Part shown: positions 6,772-15,106 of the stretch, piece by piece
Numbering within the stretch: position 1 is the first letter of the stretch
Layout of the letters: the number at the start of each line of letters is the position of its first letter
Source: Bryobacterales bacterium
GTDB taxonomy: Bacteria; Acidobacteriota; Terriglobia; Bryobacterales; Bryobacteraceae
Length of the DNA: 37,615 nucleotides
Assembly: GCA_003162425.1 (NCBI GenBank)
Contig: PMOK01000084.1
Coordinates: 12,002 to 49,616, forward strand
Direction: 5' to 3'
Notes under the pieces: model-generated
What the model saw: the letters and a program-made list of their open reading frames with translations, nothing else
Database searches by the model: none
What the model was told of the DNA's origin: nothing
Made by a program: the position numbers and the translations under genes

Positions 6772-8976
6772 ATGCCCGTTCGTTCTCTCGCGCTCTTTCT
6801 CTATTCAGGACTAGCCTTCGCGGCTTCCGCGCCCACCGCCCCGGTGCTGACTTATTCAACCTATTTGCGCGACAGTTTCACGCCCAACGCGATCGCCACG
6901 GACTCTTCTGGAAATATCTACATGGCCGGAAACGCCATCGTCGATCAAGCGACATTGCAGACCATCGTGTTAGTCGTGAAGCTGAACCCACAAGCCAGCC
7001 AGTACCTCTATGTGCGCTATCTCGGCGGATCGGTAGCGGATTTCGCTAACGCCATTGCCGTGGATGGGGCGGGCAATGCGTATATCGCCGGAGCAACCGC
7101 ATCACCTGACTTTCCCGTCACCACCGGCGGCAATCTAGGCACACCGGCTGCGGGCTTGTCCAGCCAGCGATCGTTTGTGGCCAAGCTCGACGCAAATGGA
7201 GAGCTTTTGTTCTCCGATCTCCTGGGCGGTTCGGCTGCGAGCGCAGCACTGGCCGTGGCAGTCAACGCGGCAGGCCAGATCCTGGTGAGTGGCGCCAGTG
7301 AATCGTCAGGGTTTCCCTCCACCTCCGGCGCCTACAGCATTACCAACAGCAGGAATCATCCGTATCTGCTCGAACTCGACCCCACCGGCACGAAAACTGT
7401 CTTCTCCGCGACCGGAATCGGCGGCAGGGCCATCGCGCTCGACTCATCGGGCAACATCTTCGTGGCGGGCACTACAATTCTGCTCGACTATCCGACCACA
7501 CCGGGCGCCTATCAGACCAAGTTCCCGGTATTCTTCACCTGCAGTTCTCCTACTTGCGAAACACCTCTTCAGGGATTGAACCAGTACGTAACGAAGGTCG
7601 ATCCCACCGGCTCAAAGTTGATCTACTCGACGGCCGTTTCTGGCATGGGTACCACGCTAAACTCAGGGCTCGCTGTGGATGCTGCCGGCGACGTCTATCT
7701 CACTGGCTATGCCGGAGCTTCTTACCCGTATTCCGTCTCTCCTCCGGTTATACCTTCACCAACCGCTGGTCTCCCTTTCCCCGGATTGCCGTTCCTTTCG
7801 AAGCTCGATCCGCTTGGACACACTCTCCTGTTTTCGGTGCCTGTCGGTGGCGCAGGTGTCCAGGTTGACGCCAATGGAGCGGTGTATGCCGGCGGGGGAG
7901 TTGGTTCGTACTTGAGTTCAGCCTATGCCGTGACAGTCGGCATTCCGGCGCTTGCGAACATACCCAACCAGTGCTTGCCCAACAATCTGACTATCATGAA
8001 CTCGGCCTACGTTTCTCAAGTGGATGCCGACTCGGGCAAACTGTTAGGCACCCAATTTATCGGAGGCTCCAACCTCACCATCTCCTCTGTCGCGCTCTCC
8101 GGCTCCACTCTCTGGGTTGCCGGTGTTACAGATCTGCCGGATTTCCCATTCACCCCGAACGCCCTCACGCCAACGAATATCGACTCGAGTCCCCTAGGGA
8201 CCGGCGTAGGTGCGGGCGCCTACCTGGGCGCGGTCGACTTCTCCCAGCCCGCTCCTCCAGCCGGAACGCCTCAGATAGCCTGCGTTCTGGATGCAGCCGA
8301 CATGGCGCCAGCTGGACCTGTCGCTCGATATCAAATCCTCAGCATCTTTGGAACCGGACTGGGTCCCGCCAAAGGAGTAAGTGCAACCGATTATTCAACC
8401 GATACACTCGGCGGAGTAAATATCACCGTCGGCACCCTTCCCGCTCCACTTCTGTACGCTTCTTCAGCGCAGATTAACTTCGCCGTGCCCCTTGTTCTCG
8501 AACAGTCTTCGGGGGATCTAGCGGTGTTAGTCAATGGCGCAACTGCGCCTCTCCGCCAGCTTCCGTTGACCTACGCCAATCCCAGCCTATTCATAAATCC
8601 TGCGCAAACATTCCCCACTGGCGAGCCCTCGCCCGGGTTTATTCCCATGGCTCTCAACGCGGATGGCTCTGTGAATACTTCCACCAATCCGGCGCCGCAG
8701 GGCTCGGTTGTTTCGGTATTCGTAAACGGCCTCGCTCCGGACCCCAGCATCGTAAGCGCCCCAATTCAGTTGTCCACAGTCGACGGATGGGCGGTCACTA
8801 ATGTCGTGCAGGTGAACCCGTTCGTCTTACGCGTGGACGCCCGGGTCCCACCGAGCTCGGATTGCAACGTGCCTTTGTGCAGGCTCACGCTGTACAGTCT
8901 CAACGACGCCACGGGCGACCCGCACTCGTCCAGCTCCCCAGGCCAGGCCTTCGGAGGAGTCGTGTATGTCCAGTAA
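6772..8976 (+). CDS. Secreted SBBP beta-propeller protein with Solibacter-type C-terminal domain (2)
   Basis: The product has 734 residues and is a paralogue of the preceding gene. The signal peptide MPVRSLALFLYSGLAFAASA is nearly identical to the first, while the mature part is clearly different. SBBP repeats run from about residue 25 to 495 (AIAVDGAGNAYIAGATASPDFPVT; AIALDSSGNIFVAGTTILLDYPTT). The TIGR03437-type domain starts near residue 506 (DAADMAPAGPVARYQILSIFG) and includes LLYASSAQINFAVP and VSVFVNGLAPDPS. The protein is probably exported through the general secretion route; role unknown. It ends 18 nt before the cloverleaf-like inverted-repeat element. Confidence 0.82.
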   Translation: MPVRSLALFLYSGLAFAASAPTAPVLTYSTYLRDSFTPNAIATDSSGNIYMAGNAIVDQATLQTIVLVVKLNPQASQYLYVRYLGGSVADFANAIAVDGAGNAYIAGATASPDFPVTTGGNLGTPAAGLSSQRSFVAKLDANGELLFSDLLGGSAASAALAVAVNAAGQILVSGASESSGFPSTSGAYSITNSRNHPYLLELDPTGTKTVFSATGIGGRAIALDSSGNIFVAGTTILLDYPTTPGAYQTKFPVFFTCSSPTCETPLQGLNQYVTKVDPTGSKLIYSTAVSGMGTTLNSGLAVDAAGDVYLTGYAGASYPYSVSPPVIPSPTAGLPFPGLPFLSKLDPLGHTLLFSVPVGGAGVQVDANGAVYAGGGVGSYLSSAYAVTVGIPALANIPNQCLPNNLTIMNSAYVSQVDADSGKLLGTQFIGGSNLTISSVALSGSTLWVAGVTDLPDFPFTPNALTPTNIDSSPLGTGVGAGAYLGAVDFSQPAPPAGTPQIACVLDAADMAPAGPVARYQILSIFGTGLGPAKGVSATDYSTDTLGGVNITVGTLPAPLLYASSAQINFAVPLVLEQSSGDLAVLVNGATAPLRQLPLTYANPSLFINPAQTFPTGEPSPGFIPMALNADGSVNTSTNPAPQGSVVSVFVNGLAPDPSIVSAPIQLSTVDGWAVTNVVQVNPFVLRVDARVPPSSDCNVPLCRLTLYSLNDATGDPHSSSSPGQAFGGVVYVQ

Positions 8977-8993
8977 CGGAGTTCCCATGGGCC

Positions 8994-9084
8994 TGAAGAC
9001 GCCCCGTAGCGCACGCACCCTGCGTGCCGCGTTCACACTCATGTGAACGCTTGGGATTCGGTCGCCGTTGGACCGGCGTCTTCA
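8994..9084. repeat. Cloverleaf-like inverted-repeat element
   Basis: An outer 10-bp stem, TGAAGACGCC (8994-9003) with GGCGTCTTCA (9075-9084), closes three internal hairpins: GCACGCA-CCC-TGCGTGC (9011-9027), GCGTTCAC-ACTCAT-GTGAACGC (9029-9050) and GGTC (9060-9063) with GACC (9071-9074). It is not a tRNA: it has no T-loop motif, CCA or anticodon-arm geometry. It lies between two + strand genes, 57 nt before the next start. It could be a miniature inverted-repeat element, an RNA processing or terminator structure, or a regulatory RNA fold. Confidence 0.6.
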
Positions 9085-9140
9085 ACGGAGTGGTGGAACT
9101 TCCACCATGCTACGCTCGTAGTGTCCCGAGAGAGGTTTTC

Positions 9141-10136
9141 ATGATTAAGCTACGCAATTTTGGCACGTTGATTCTTGCGCTCCAGGTCACCGCATTCGCG
9201 GCGGTCGATCCCGGCCTCCTGCGCCTCGTGATGCCGGATGCCAAAGTCATTGCCGGACTCCAGGTGCGCGCGACCAAGAACTCGCTGTTCGGCCAGTACG
9301 TGCTCTCCCACATGCAGATAGAAGACGCGGCCTTCAAGAAGTTCATCGCGCAGACCGGCTTCGATCCCAGGCGCGATGTCACCGAAATCCTGATGGCTTC
9401 CAATTGGGAGCAATCCACGCCACAGAGCCGCTGGTTGGTTGCGGCGCGTGGATCCTTCAACCTCCCGCAGATCACCGCAGGCGCGAAGACTTACGGTGGT
9501 ACGGTCACCGATTTCCAGGGTGTGGGAATTTTGACATATTCGGAGGAAACCAAGCCACAGGACGCCACGCCGGAAGTCCAGAGCGGAATTGCGTTTTTTG
9601 ACTCCTCTAGCGCGGTCATGGGCGACCTGGCTTCCGTCAAGGCCGCCATCCAACGCAAGCAGAACGGTGCGGCGCCCACGGGAGACCTGCTTGGCAAAGT
9701 GCGCGATCTCAGCGCCAAGAACGACTTCTGGTTTGTCACTACCGTGCCCATCTCCGAGTTCGCCGGCGCCATGCCCAACCCGAATCTCAGCGGAGCGATG
9801 AAGGGTGACCTGCTGGCCGCTATCCATCAAGCCAGCGGCGGCATCCGCTTCGGCGATACCGTCACCATTTCGGGCGAAGCAATCACGCGCTCCGATAAAG
9901 ACGCGCAAGCGCTGATGGACGTCTTCCGCTTCCTCGCCAGCCTGATCCAGCTAAACACCGAGAACAACAAAGTGGCAGGTCAGGTGTCCACTCTGCTCGA
10001 CACCATGGATCTCAAAACCGCTGGCAACGTCATGACCATGTCGCTGGCCATCCCTGAGCAGCAGCTTGAGCAGTTGCTCAACACCATGCATCAGGAAAGA
10101 AGCCAAGCCCACAAGAAGCCGCCGCAAAGCAACTGA
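9141..10136 (+). CDS. Secreted protein of unknown function (331 aa)
   Basis: I place the start at the ATG 9141 because a GAGAGAGG ribosome site lies just before it and because the protein then begins with a proper signal peptide (MIKLRNFGTLILALQVTAFA). An open frame extends 39 codons further upstream but runs through the inverted-repeat element. The mature part has a mixed alpha/beta look, with phrases such as LVMPDAKVIAGLQV, IAQTGFDPRRDVTEILMAS and GDLASVKAAIQRK, and two long amphipathic stretches near the C-terminus, followed by a Lys/Gln-rich tail. I do not recognise a named domain. Similar-looking hypothetical exported proteins occur in Acidobacteriota (from memory). No operon partner is evident. 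Confidence 0.7.
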   Translation: MIKLRNFGTLILALQVTAFAAVDPGLLRLVMPDAKVIAGLQVRATKNSLFGQYVLSHMQIEDAAFKKFIAQTGFDPRRDVTEILMASNWEQSTPQSRWLVAARGSFNLPQITAGAKTYGGTVTDFQGVGILTYSEETKPQDATPEVQSGIAFFDSSSAVMGDLASVKAAIQRKQNGAAPTGDLLGKVRDLSAKNDFWFVTTVPISEFAGAMPNPNLSGAMKGDLLAAIHQASGGIRFGDTVTISGEAITRSDKDAQALMDVFRFLASLIQLNTENNKVAGQVSTLLDTMDLKTAGNVMTMSLAIPEQQLEQLLNTMHQERSQAHKKPPQSN

Positions 10137-10573
10137 ACCCCAAAATCGAAGAGAAAAAAACGCGGGCGTAAGCACCATGCTTGCGTGAAATATGTGGCGT
10201 GCAGTCACAATCATTCCGGGAATAAATTGCCTGGCCGGAAGGTAATCTGGTGTCGACCCCAGGCTGAAGCCAGAGACTGCATTTTCAAACCGAAGTGCCA
10301 TAAACTTTTGAGCCGTGAAGTCGATATGAATCAAATGACACGTCGTTATGGTGCCCTGGGAAGGCTGGCACTTGAATTGCTCAGGCGTTGTGGTATGATT
10401 TTAGAAACCAAACAGTGGTTCGCTACCGGCCGTGGACAGGGTCATCGGCTGTTAAGCCGTAGAGTTCATTACGGTTTAGTCATTTTCTGTAACCGCTTGA
10501 ACCTTTCTGGAGGATCGTACGTCTAATCGTGGTGAACCATTAAGACAGCAAAACAAGAAAGAGAGTTAAACCT
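10137..10573 (+). other. Long regulatory region upstream of the DksA-type gene
   Basis: This 437-nt stretch has no convincing gene. The 113-codon open frame 10185-10526 lacks a ribosome site and any recognisable motif. Visible signals are an imperfect stem CGTAAGC/GCTTGCG (about 10167-10185), which may end the upstream transcript, the promoter listed below, and a TGGAGGA (10508-10514) not followed by a credible start. The ribosome site used for the gene is probably AAAGAGAG, about 8 nt before the ATG at 10574. Confidence 0.45.
10366..10399 (+). promoter_or_regulatory. Sigma-54-like (-24/-12) promoter overlapping a sigma-70-like promoter
   Basis: TGGCAC (10366-10371), 5 nt, TTGCT (10377-10381) matches the RpoN pattern TGGCAC-N5-TTGCW exactly. 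It would start RNA near 10392 and leave a 5' UTR of about 180 nt. The same stretch also offers TTGAAT (10372-10377), 16 nt, TATGAT (10394-10399), an acceptable sigma-70 promoter. Which of the two is used cannot be told from the sequence. A match of this quality can arise by chance. Confidence 0.5.
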
Positions 10574-10957
10574 ATGACGAAGACCGAGTTAAACAAATTC
10601 AAAGAAGTCCTGGAGAACAAACAGGCTGAGTTGGTGCAGGTCCTGAGAAACCGTGAAGGCATCGCGATCGAGAAGAGCCCGGACGCTCTGGACGAGGTCC
10701 AGAATGCGGCCGAACGTGAACTGGCGATCCGAAATCTTGACCGTGAGTCGAACATGCTTCGAAACGTCCGCGCGGCTTTGCACCGCATCAATGAAGGCAC
10801 GTTTGGCGTTTGCGCTCATTGCGAGGAGGACATTAGCCTCAAGCGGCTGAACGCTGTCCCGTGGGCTGCCTACTGCATCCAATGCCAGGAAGTTGCTGAC
10901 AGAAACCAGGAAGAAGGCACCGATTCGCTCGACGACCTTCTTGTTCATGCAGCCTAA
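10574..10957 (+). CDS. DksA/TraR-family C4 zinc-finger regulator
   Basis: The 127-residue protein has an N-terminal helical region (about 5-70, with a coiled-coil pattern) and a C-terminal C4 zinc finger, C80-x2-C83 and C101-x2-C104 (FGVCAHC, then YCIQC). This is the architecture of DksA/TraR proteins, which insert the coiled coil into the RNA polymerase secondary channel and, with ppGpp, retune promoters during starvation. The length suits the shorter DksA-like members rather than E. coli DksA (151 residues). The segment DALDEVQNAAERE lies where the coil tip acidic residues are expected. The ribosome site is AAAGAGAG. The gene has its own promoter region and long leader and ends at a bidirectional terminator with pgeF. 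Confidence 0.85.
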   Translation: MTKTELNKFKEVLENKQAELVQVLRNREGIAIEKSPDALDEVQNAAERELAIRNLDRESNMLRNVRAALHRINEGTFGVCAHCEEDISLKRLNAVPWAAYCIQCQEVADRNQEEGTDSLDDLLVHAA

Positions 10958-10964
10958 CTCTGTG

Positions 10965-10989
10965 TAGGGCAAGCCTCTGGCTTGCCCTA
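10965..10989. terminator. Bidirectional terminator-like hairpin between dksA-type gene and pgeF
   Basis: TAGGGCAAGCC (10965-10975) and GGCTTGCCCTA (10979-10989) form a perfect 11-bp stem with a TCT loop, placed between convergent genes. It includes the stop codon of pgeF. There is no T-run on either side, so termination may not be fully intrinsic. Confidence 0.65.
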
Positions 10990-11652
10990 TCGAACCCCAA
11001 TCAGGCTCACCATCCTTCCGGCCGCTTCCCGATCCCTCCGATAGGAATGAAATAAGTCGGCCCGGCACACCGAACACAAACCGACTGCGGCGAATTGTCT
11101 CGCCGTGCCGTCATTTCGTCCCACCTGCCGCCTGATCGTCTCCACCAGATCGATCTTGGTCCGGCCCGATAAGTCCTTCCTCTCCGGAAAGAATGCTGAA
11201 AACTGCACGGCCACTTCCGGCCCAACCTCGAAGCAACAACTGGCTATCCCAGGACCAACCACCACCACCAGATCCTCCGGCCGGCTGCCAAACTGTTCCT
11301 GCATCGCCTTCACTGTCTTAGGCACGATCCCGAGTAGCGTCCCGCGCCAACCCGCATGTATGGCAGCTATCGCCCGGTTCGATGGATCCGCGATCACGAT
11401 CGGCAGGCAATCGGCGGTGCGAATCCCGAGCGTGATTCCCCGACGGTTCGTGATAAGCGCGTCGCCCTCGCCAGCGCAGCCTGCCCGCTCAGCCACGAGA
11501 ACAGTATCTGAATGGGTCTGTCGAAGCGTTGCGACTTCGGCGTCCCCCGGCGGCCACTCCGAGCTGGATCGCGTTCCAAAACCGTGCACCAACCAGGGAA
11601 GTTCTTCCAGCGCTTGCGCCAAGTAAACTCCGCGGTTGTCGATGCGAAACAA
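10987..11652 (-). CDS. pgeF: Peptidoglycan editing factor PgeF (YfiH / multicopper-like laccase domain family)
   Basis: With the TTG start at 11650-11652 the protein has 221 residues. The family's His-Cys-His metal/active-site set is present: QTHSD (H47), TADCLP (C82) and HAGWRG (H99), followed by VVGPGIASCCFEVGPEV. PgeF proteins correct mis-incorporated residues in peptidoglycan precursors and have purine-nucleoside-metabolising activity in some species. The frame is open for 78 further codons upstream, but that extension translates the intergenic hairpin repeat and the end of the kinase gene, so it is not protein. The TTG has only a weak GAATTAGAG upstream, so the exact start is uncertain. 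Confidence 0.83.
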   Translation of the reverse strand: MFRIDNRGVYLAQALEELPWLVHGFGTRSSSEWPPGDAEVATLRQTHSDTVLVAERAGCAGEGDALITNRRGITLGIRTADCLPIVIADPSNRAIAAIHAGWRGTLLGIVPKTVKAMQEQFGSRPEDLVVVVGPGIASCCFEVGPEVAVQFSAFFPERKDLSGRTKIDLVETIRRQVGRNDGTARQFAAVGLCSVCRADLFHSYRRDREAAGRMVSLIGVR

Positions 11653-11684
11653 CTCTAATTCTAGCCTGTCATTAGAAGCACTAG

Positions 11685-11757
11685 TGGGGCGGACCCCCTG
11701 GTCCGCTGCCGACGCCCACGTCGGCCTCTTCGCCTTATGACCGCCGCTTAAGCGGCG
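11685..11757. repeat. Intergenic multi-hairpin repeat, copy 2
   Basis: GTGGGGC leads into GCGGACC-CCCT-GGTCCGC (11689-11706) and GCCGAC-GCCCAC-GTCGGC (11708-11725), differing from copy 1 at a single linker base. A further perfect 16-nt palindrome CGCCGCTTAAGCGGCG (11742-11757) contains the stop codon of the kinase gene. The element fills the space between the kinase and pgeF and may act as terminator or mRNA stabiliser. Confidence 0.75.
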
Positions 11758-12893
11758 TGGGGTGAAGGTGTTCGCCCTGCCAGATGTCTCTCCACCGCCT
11801 TCACCAACTCTCTGGATTGCACAGGCTTGGCCAGGAATCCCTGCATTCCGGTCTGCATGCAGCGGTCCCGGTAATCGCTGGAGCAATTCGCGGTAACTGC
11901 GATGATCGGGGTTTCCGCATAAGCGGGAATCGCGCGGATGTACTTTGCGGTCTGAAACCCGTCCATTCCCGGCATCTGCAGATCCATCAGAATCAGGTCG
12001 AACGTCGAGCGCGAGACTTTATCGATGGCAGCCGGGCCGTTGCACACGCATTCCACTTCATAATCGTGCCGGCGCAAAACATGACTGGCGATGGTCTGGG
12101 CAACAGAATCGTCATCCACCACCAGCAGATGACCACGGACTCGCTGGAAATCAACCGGCCGCAGTTGAGCCTCAGTAGGCAGGCGGACGGGCAGTCTCAG
12201 GCTGAACGTGCTGCCCTTCCCTGGTTCGCTTTGGACTGAAATATCGCCGCGCAGCAGAATAGCCAGTTTTTGAGCCACCGCCAAGCCCAACCCCAGGCCG
12301 GGATAATTTCGTGACAGCCCCGTCTCCAACTGCCGGAACGATTCGAAAATGGTGCTCACATGGCTGGCCGGAATTCCGATACCCGTGTCACGAACCTGGA
12401 TCGCGACCTCGCCGCGGCCCCGGTCGGTCCGGCTGGCCGATGCGCTAAGCACCACTTCGCCCTTACTGGTGAATTTCACCGCATTGGCAACCAGATGCCA
12501 CACCAGTTGCCGCAATCGCAAGGCATCTCCAACCACCGCCTCCGGAAGGTCCCGATCGAAGGTGTGCCTCAACTCCAAACCCTTCGATTTAGCCTTGAAG
12601 GCGAACTGGGCTATAACGCCCTCCAGCGTCTCGCGAAGTGGATACTCCTCTTCTTCCAAGTTGATGTGGTTGGCGGAAAGAGCGGAGTATTCGAGCGTAG
12701 CATTGAGGATCTCGAGCAAGTTCTCCGCGCAAAGCCGCGTAGCATCAACGTATTCTTTTTGTTCCTCGCTGAGCGGAGTTTCCAGCAGCAGATCGGACAT
12801 GCCGAGAATGCCGCTGAGCGGGGTTCTGATTTCGTGGTTGAGGCTCGCGAGAAACTGCCCCTTCAATTCGCTAAGCTCGTCGGTTTTCAGCAC
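11748..12893 (-). CDS. Hybrid histidine kinase without a sensor domain
   Basis: The product has 381 residues. HisKA is at about 8-75, with phospho-acceptor H20 in LNHEIRTPL. The HATPase domain is at about 120-237: N137 in HLVANAVKF, DTGIGIP (169-175), GLGLGLAV (199-206). A receiver domain is at about 254-372, with acidic pocket D260-D262, phospho-acceptor D304 in LMDLQMPGMDG and K356 in LAKPV. No transmembrane, PAS, GAF or HAMP region precedes H20. A TAG in frame three codons upstream of the GTG (12891-12893) means the protein really begins here, behind an AGGG ribosome site. It must sense through a partner or act as a phosphorelay intermediate. The output partner is not in the window. Confidence 0.88.
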   Translation of the reverse strand: MLKTDELSELKGQFLASLNHEIRTPLSGILGMSDLLLETPLSEEQKEYVDATRLCAENLLEILNATLEYSALSANHINLEEEEYPLRETLEGVIAQFAFKAKSKGLELRHTFDRDLPEAVVGDALRLRQLVWHLVANAVKFTSKGEVVLSASASRTDRGRGEVAIQVRDTGIGIPASHVSTIFESFRQLETGLSRNYPGLGLGLAVAQKLAILLRGDISVQSEPGKGSTFSLRLPVRLPTEAQLRPVDFQRVRGHLLVVDDDSVAQTIASHVLRRHDYEVECVCNGPAAIDKVSRSTFDLILMDLQMPGMDGFQTAKYIRAIPAYAETPIIAVTANCSSDYRDRCMQTGMQGFLAKPVQSRELVKAVERHLAGRTPSPHAA

Positions 12894-12969
12894 GATGCCC
12901 TAATCTCAACATCGGCAACTGGGGCCGTATCTTTAGGGGAGTTGCGTTTTCTAGGGTGTTACGCGGATG

Positions 12970-15096
12970 TTAGTCGCGTACCTCGACGTCGGACACAAAG
13001 AAATAGAGCAACCGCCCGCCGTCAGCATGACGTACAGCCGGGCAATCGCAAATCAGGTCAAGCGAAAAGGGCTCTGAGGGAGGAATCTCGAATGTTCGAC
13101 GATAGATTGTCCCGGTAACCGCGTGGTCCTGTCCGTTCTCGTAGGAAATCCTTATATTGTGCGGCTTTCCGTCCGCGGTTTGAACGCGCATCGAGAGTGA
13201 TACCTTGCGCGGCACATCCAACGGATTGACGAGCGTTATCCGGCCGTGCCGCCATGACCAGTGCCACGTGTGGCCGCCGCCGCGCTCTTCATAGTAGAAC
13301 CCACGCTCGAAAAGTACTTGGACGGGATTGCGTGCCAGCCGCTCTGAAGCCGGCATACCGGCCTCAGCTACATGCAATGCCGCGGCGTAGGCACGAAGAT
13401 CAAAGAACGCGATGCGGCCATCCTCGCTCCATCGCGGCGCCACACCGAGTTCCTGTGCAATCGCGTGTTCCGGAGACGCCCCTGCATCGTACCCGCCTTG
13501 GTCCAACCACAGGCCCGAGAAGCCGCGTTGCGAAATGCTGCGCAACATTTCCGGTACGGGCAGCCCCGCAGCCAGGCGGTTCCACTCCCCCGGAGTCGTC
13601 CCGATAACGGCCGGCCAACTCCACCTGTATTTCCACGAATGCAGATACGGGCGCAGTGAATCGTTTATGAAGGCCTTGCCGTGCGGGATCTCGTTGGGAA
13701 AGTCCGTATAGGGCAGTTGGAACACCGCCGAGTTCGCGGCTAACACCGTCTCGATCTGGCGAACGAAGTCGTCATCGCGTCGGTAGACCGCTTCAGAATG
13801 ATCGTATGCTCGTGACGGCACCGCCTGATCGTAGCCCGCCAGCACCGTGATCGCGGTAAACACGGCGATTCTTATGGCAGGAGACAGCCGCCGGTCAAGC
13901 GGGCGCAGCAGCGTGGCCGCCGCAATGATCGAGAAGAATCCAATGAACGGAAAGATGCGAGTGTCGCAGCGTATATCCGGGGACACAAACGCACTGAAAA
14001 AGTCGCTGAAGCCTCCTACCGTGGCGAAGAGGACGCAAATCAGAGTCAACCCCGTGCATGGGCCTAACAGGTCAGCCATCTGCGCGCCTCGAAACCACGG
14101 GCTGACCACAGCTCCGAGCGCAAAAACGACCAGGTACAGAAATCCAATCGAGCCAAACGTGCCCAACCGGCCGCTTTCGTTCTCGTTTGGGAATGAGGGA
14201 TACTTCGTCTCTCGAAGCCTGGCCTCGACCGCTCGAAACAGCGGGATCGGATGGTCGGGCACCGGAGTGACCAGGTACCTGATTTTCAATCCGTACAGCT
14301 CCGTTTCCGCCGGGCTCTTGAACGCCATGCCGGCATTGCTACCGTTGCGCTCCCAAAATAAGAGCGATGGCGAGAGGTCCAACATCGCGGTTCCTCCCAC
14401 CGTTGCTACTAGCGCGGCAGCGAAAACCGGCGCACGGCGATTCCGGCGGCTGAGCAATCCCAGCAGGCCCGCGGCCACCAGTACGAATGCCGCGAAAAAA
14501 GCGGTGTAGGCGTAGCTGAGGCCCGCCACTACACAACCGATCCAGGCATATGCCGGAACGTCTCCGAATTTCGCCCACTTGCCGCGCACCACTTCGATAG
14601 CCGCAAGGGCCACCAACGGGACAGCGTAGTAGAGGCAGTGCAGATGATGCGTAGCGCGGAAATACTCGTACGGCAGCAGCGCGAAAATCGCTCCGCTCGC
14701 GGCCGCGACGGTCAGGCTGAAATCCAGGCGCACCATCGCATAGCACGCCAAAGCTGCCGTCACTGCGATGCCAATGACCCAATCCAGGTTCAGGATCAGT
14801 GCCGGGTTGCTCGTAAGATGGCTCAGCACCCACATCAGGGCACTGTCGAGCGTGATGTTCATCGGAAAATCGCGCCAGTCCGCGCCGAAAGGCATTCCGA
14901 GCCGAGGGTTCCACCAGATCCAGTTCCCTTCCACGATGGACTTCGCGCGCATCAGGAAGATGTTCGCGTCCGCCAGGTAGTTCAAAGGGAAGTGCAGATC
15001 CACTTTGTCCAGCCGCAGCGTGATCCACAGCACCACAACCGAGAGCAAAGCGGAAGCAGACGAAGCCAGAAGAACCCTTCCCTTCGCACGCGGCAC
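12970..15096 (-). CDS. Multi-pass membrane protein, possibly a GT-C type glycosyltransferase
   Basis: The product has 708 residues. One N-terminal transmembrane helix (9-27) is followed by a loop containing DANIFLMRAKSIVEGN and NPRLGMPFGADWRDFP, then roughly nine more hydrophobic segments up to about residue 420, and a soluble C-terminal part (about 430-708) with Trp/Tyr-rich and beta-like stretches. This is the layout of GT-C glycosyltransferases, which use lipid-linked sugars and have acidic residues in the first outer loop. That assignment is by architecture only; no diagnostic family motif was recognised. The GTG start (15094-15096) is preceded by AAGGAGG, and this ribosome site overlaps the stop codon of the NHL protein gene, so the two are translationally coupled. 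Confidence 0.65.
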   Translation of the reverse strand: MPRAKGRVLLASSASALLSVVVLWITLRLDKVDLHFPLNYLADANIFLMRAKSIVEGNWIWWNPRLGMPFGADWRDFPMNITLDSALMWVLSHLTSNPALILNLDWVIGIAVTAALACYAMVRLDFSLTVAAASGAIFALLPYEYFRATHHLHCLYYAVPLVALAAIEVVRGKWAKFGDVPAYAWIGCVVAGLSYAYTAFFAAFVLVAAGLLGLLSRRNRRAPVFAAALVATVGGTAMLDLSPSLLFWERNGSNAGMAFKSPAETELYGLKIRYLVTPVPDHPIPLFRAVEARLRETKYPSFPNENESGRLGTFGSIGFLYLVVFALGAVVSPWFRGAQMADLLGPCTGLTLICVLFATVGGFSDFFSAFVSPDIRCDTRIFPFIGFFSIIAAATLLRPLDRRLSPAIRIAVFTAITVLAGYDQAVPSRAYDHSEAVYRRDDDFVRQIETVLAANSAVFQLPYTDFPNEIPHGKAFINDSLRPYLHSWKYRWSWPAVIGTTPGEWNRLAAGLPVPEMLRSISQRGFSGLWLDQGGYDAGASPEHAIAQELGVAPRWSEDGRIAFFDLRAYAAALHVAEAGMPASERLARNPVQVLFERGFYYEERGGGHTWHWSWRHGRITLVNPLDVPRKVSLSMRVQTADGKPHNIRISYENGQDHAVTGTIYRRTFEIPPSEPFSLDLICDCPAVRHADGGRLLYFFVSDVEVRD

Positions 15097-15106
15097 TGCG
15101 GCCTCC

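Noticed and set aside
8994..9084. tRNA gene
   Set aside because: The fold looks like a cloverleaf, but arm lengths, loops and conserved tRNA bases do not fit and there is no anticodon arm.
9024..9140. Possible 39-codon N-terminal extension of the gene at 9141
   Set aside because: It runs through the cloverleaf-like inverted repeat, has no ribosome site and would bury the signal peptide.
10185..10526. 113-codon open frame upstream of the DksA-type gene
   Set aside because: No ribosome site, no recognisable motif and unusual composition; it crosses the promoter and leader region.
11653..11886. Possible 78-codon N-terminal extension of pgeF
   Set aside because: It translates the intergenic hairpin repeat and overlaps the 3' end of the kinase gene; PgeF homology begins near the TTG at 11652.
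12360..14509. Long forward-strand open frames opposite the kinase and membrane protein genes
   Set aside because: They have no family motifs and sit antisense to genes with clear domains; typical of high-GC sequence.
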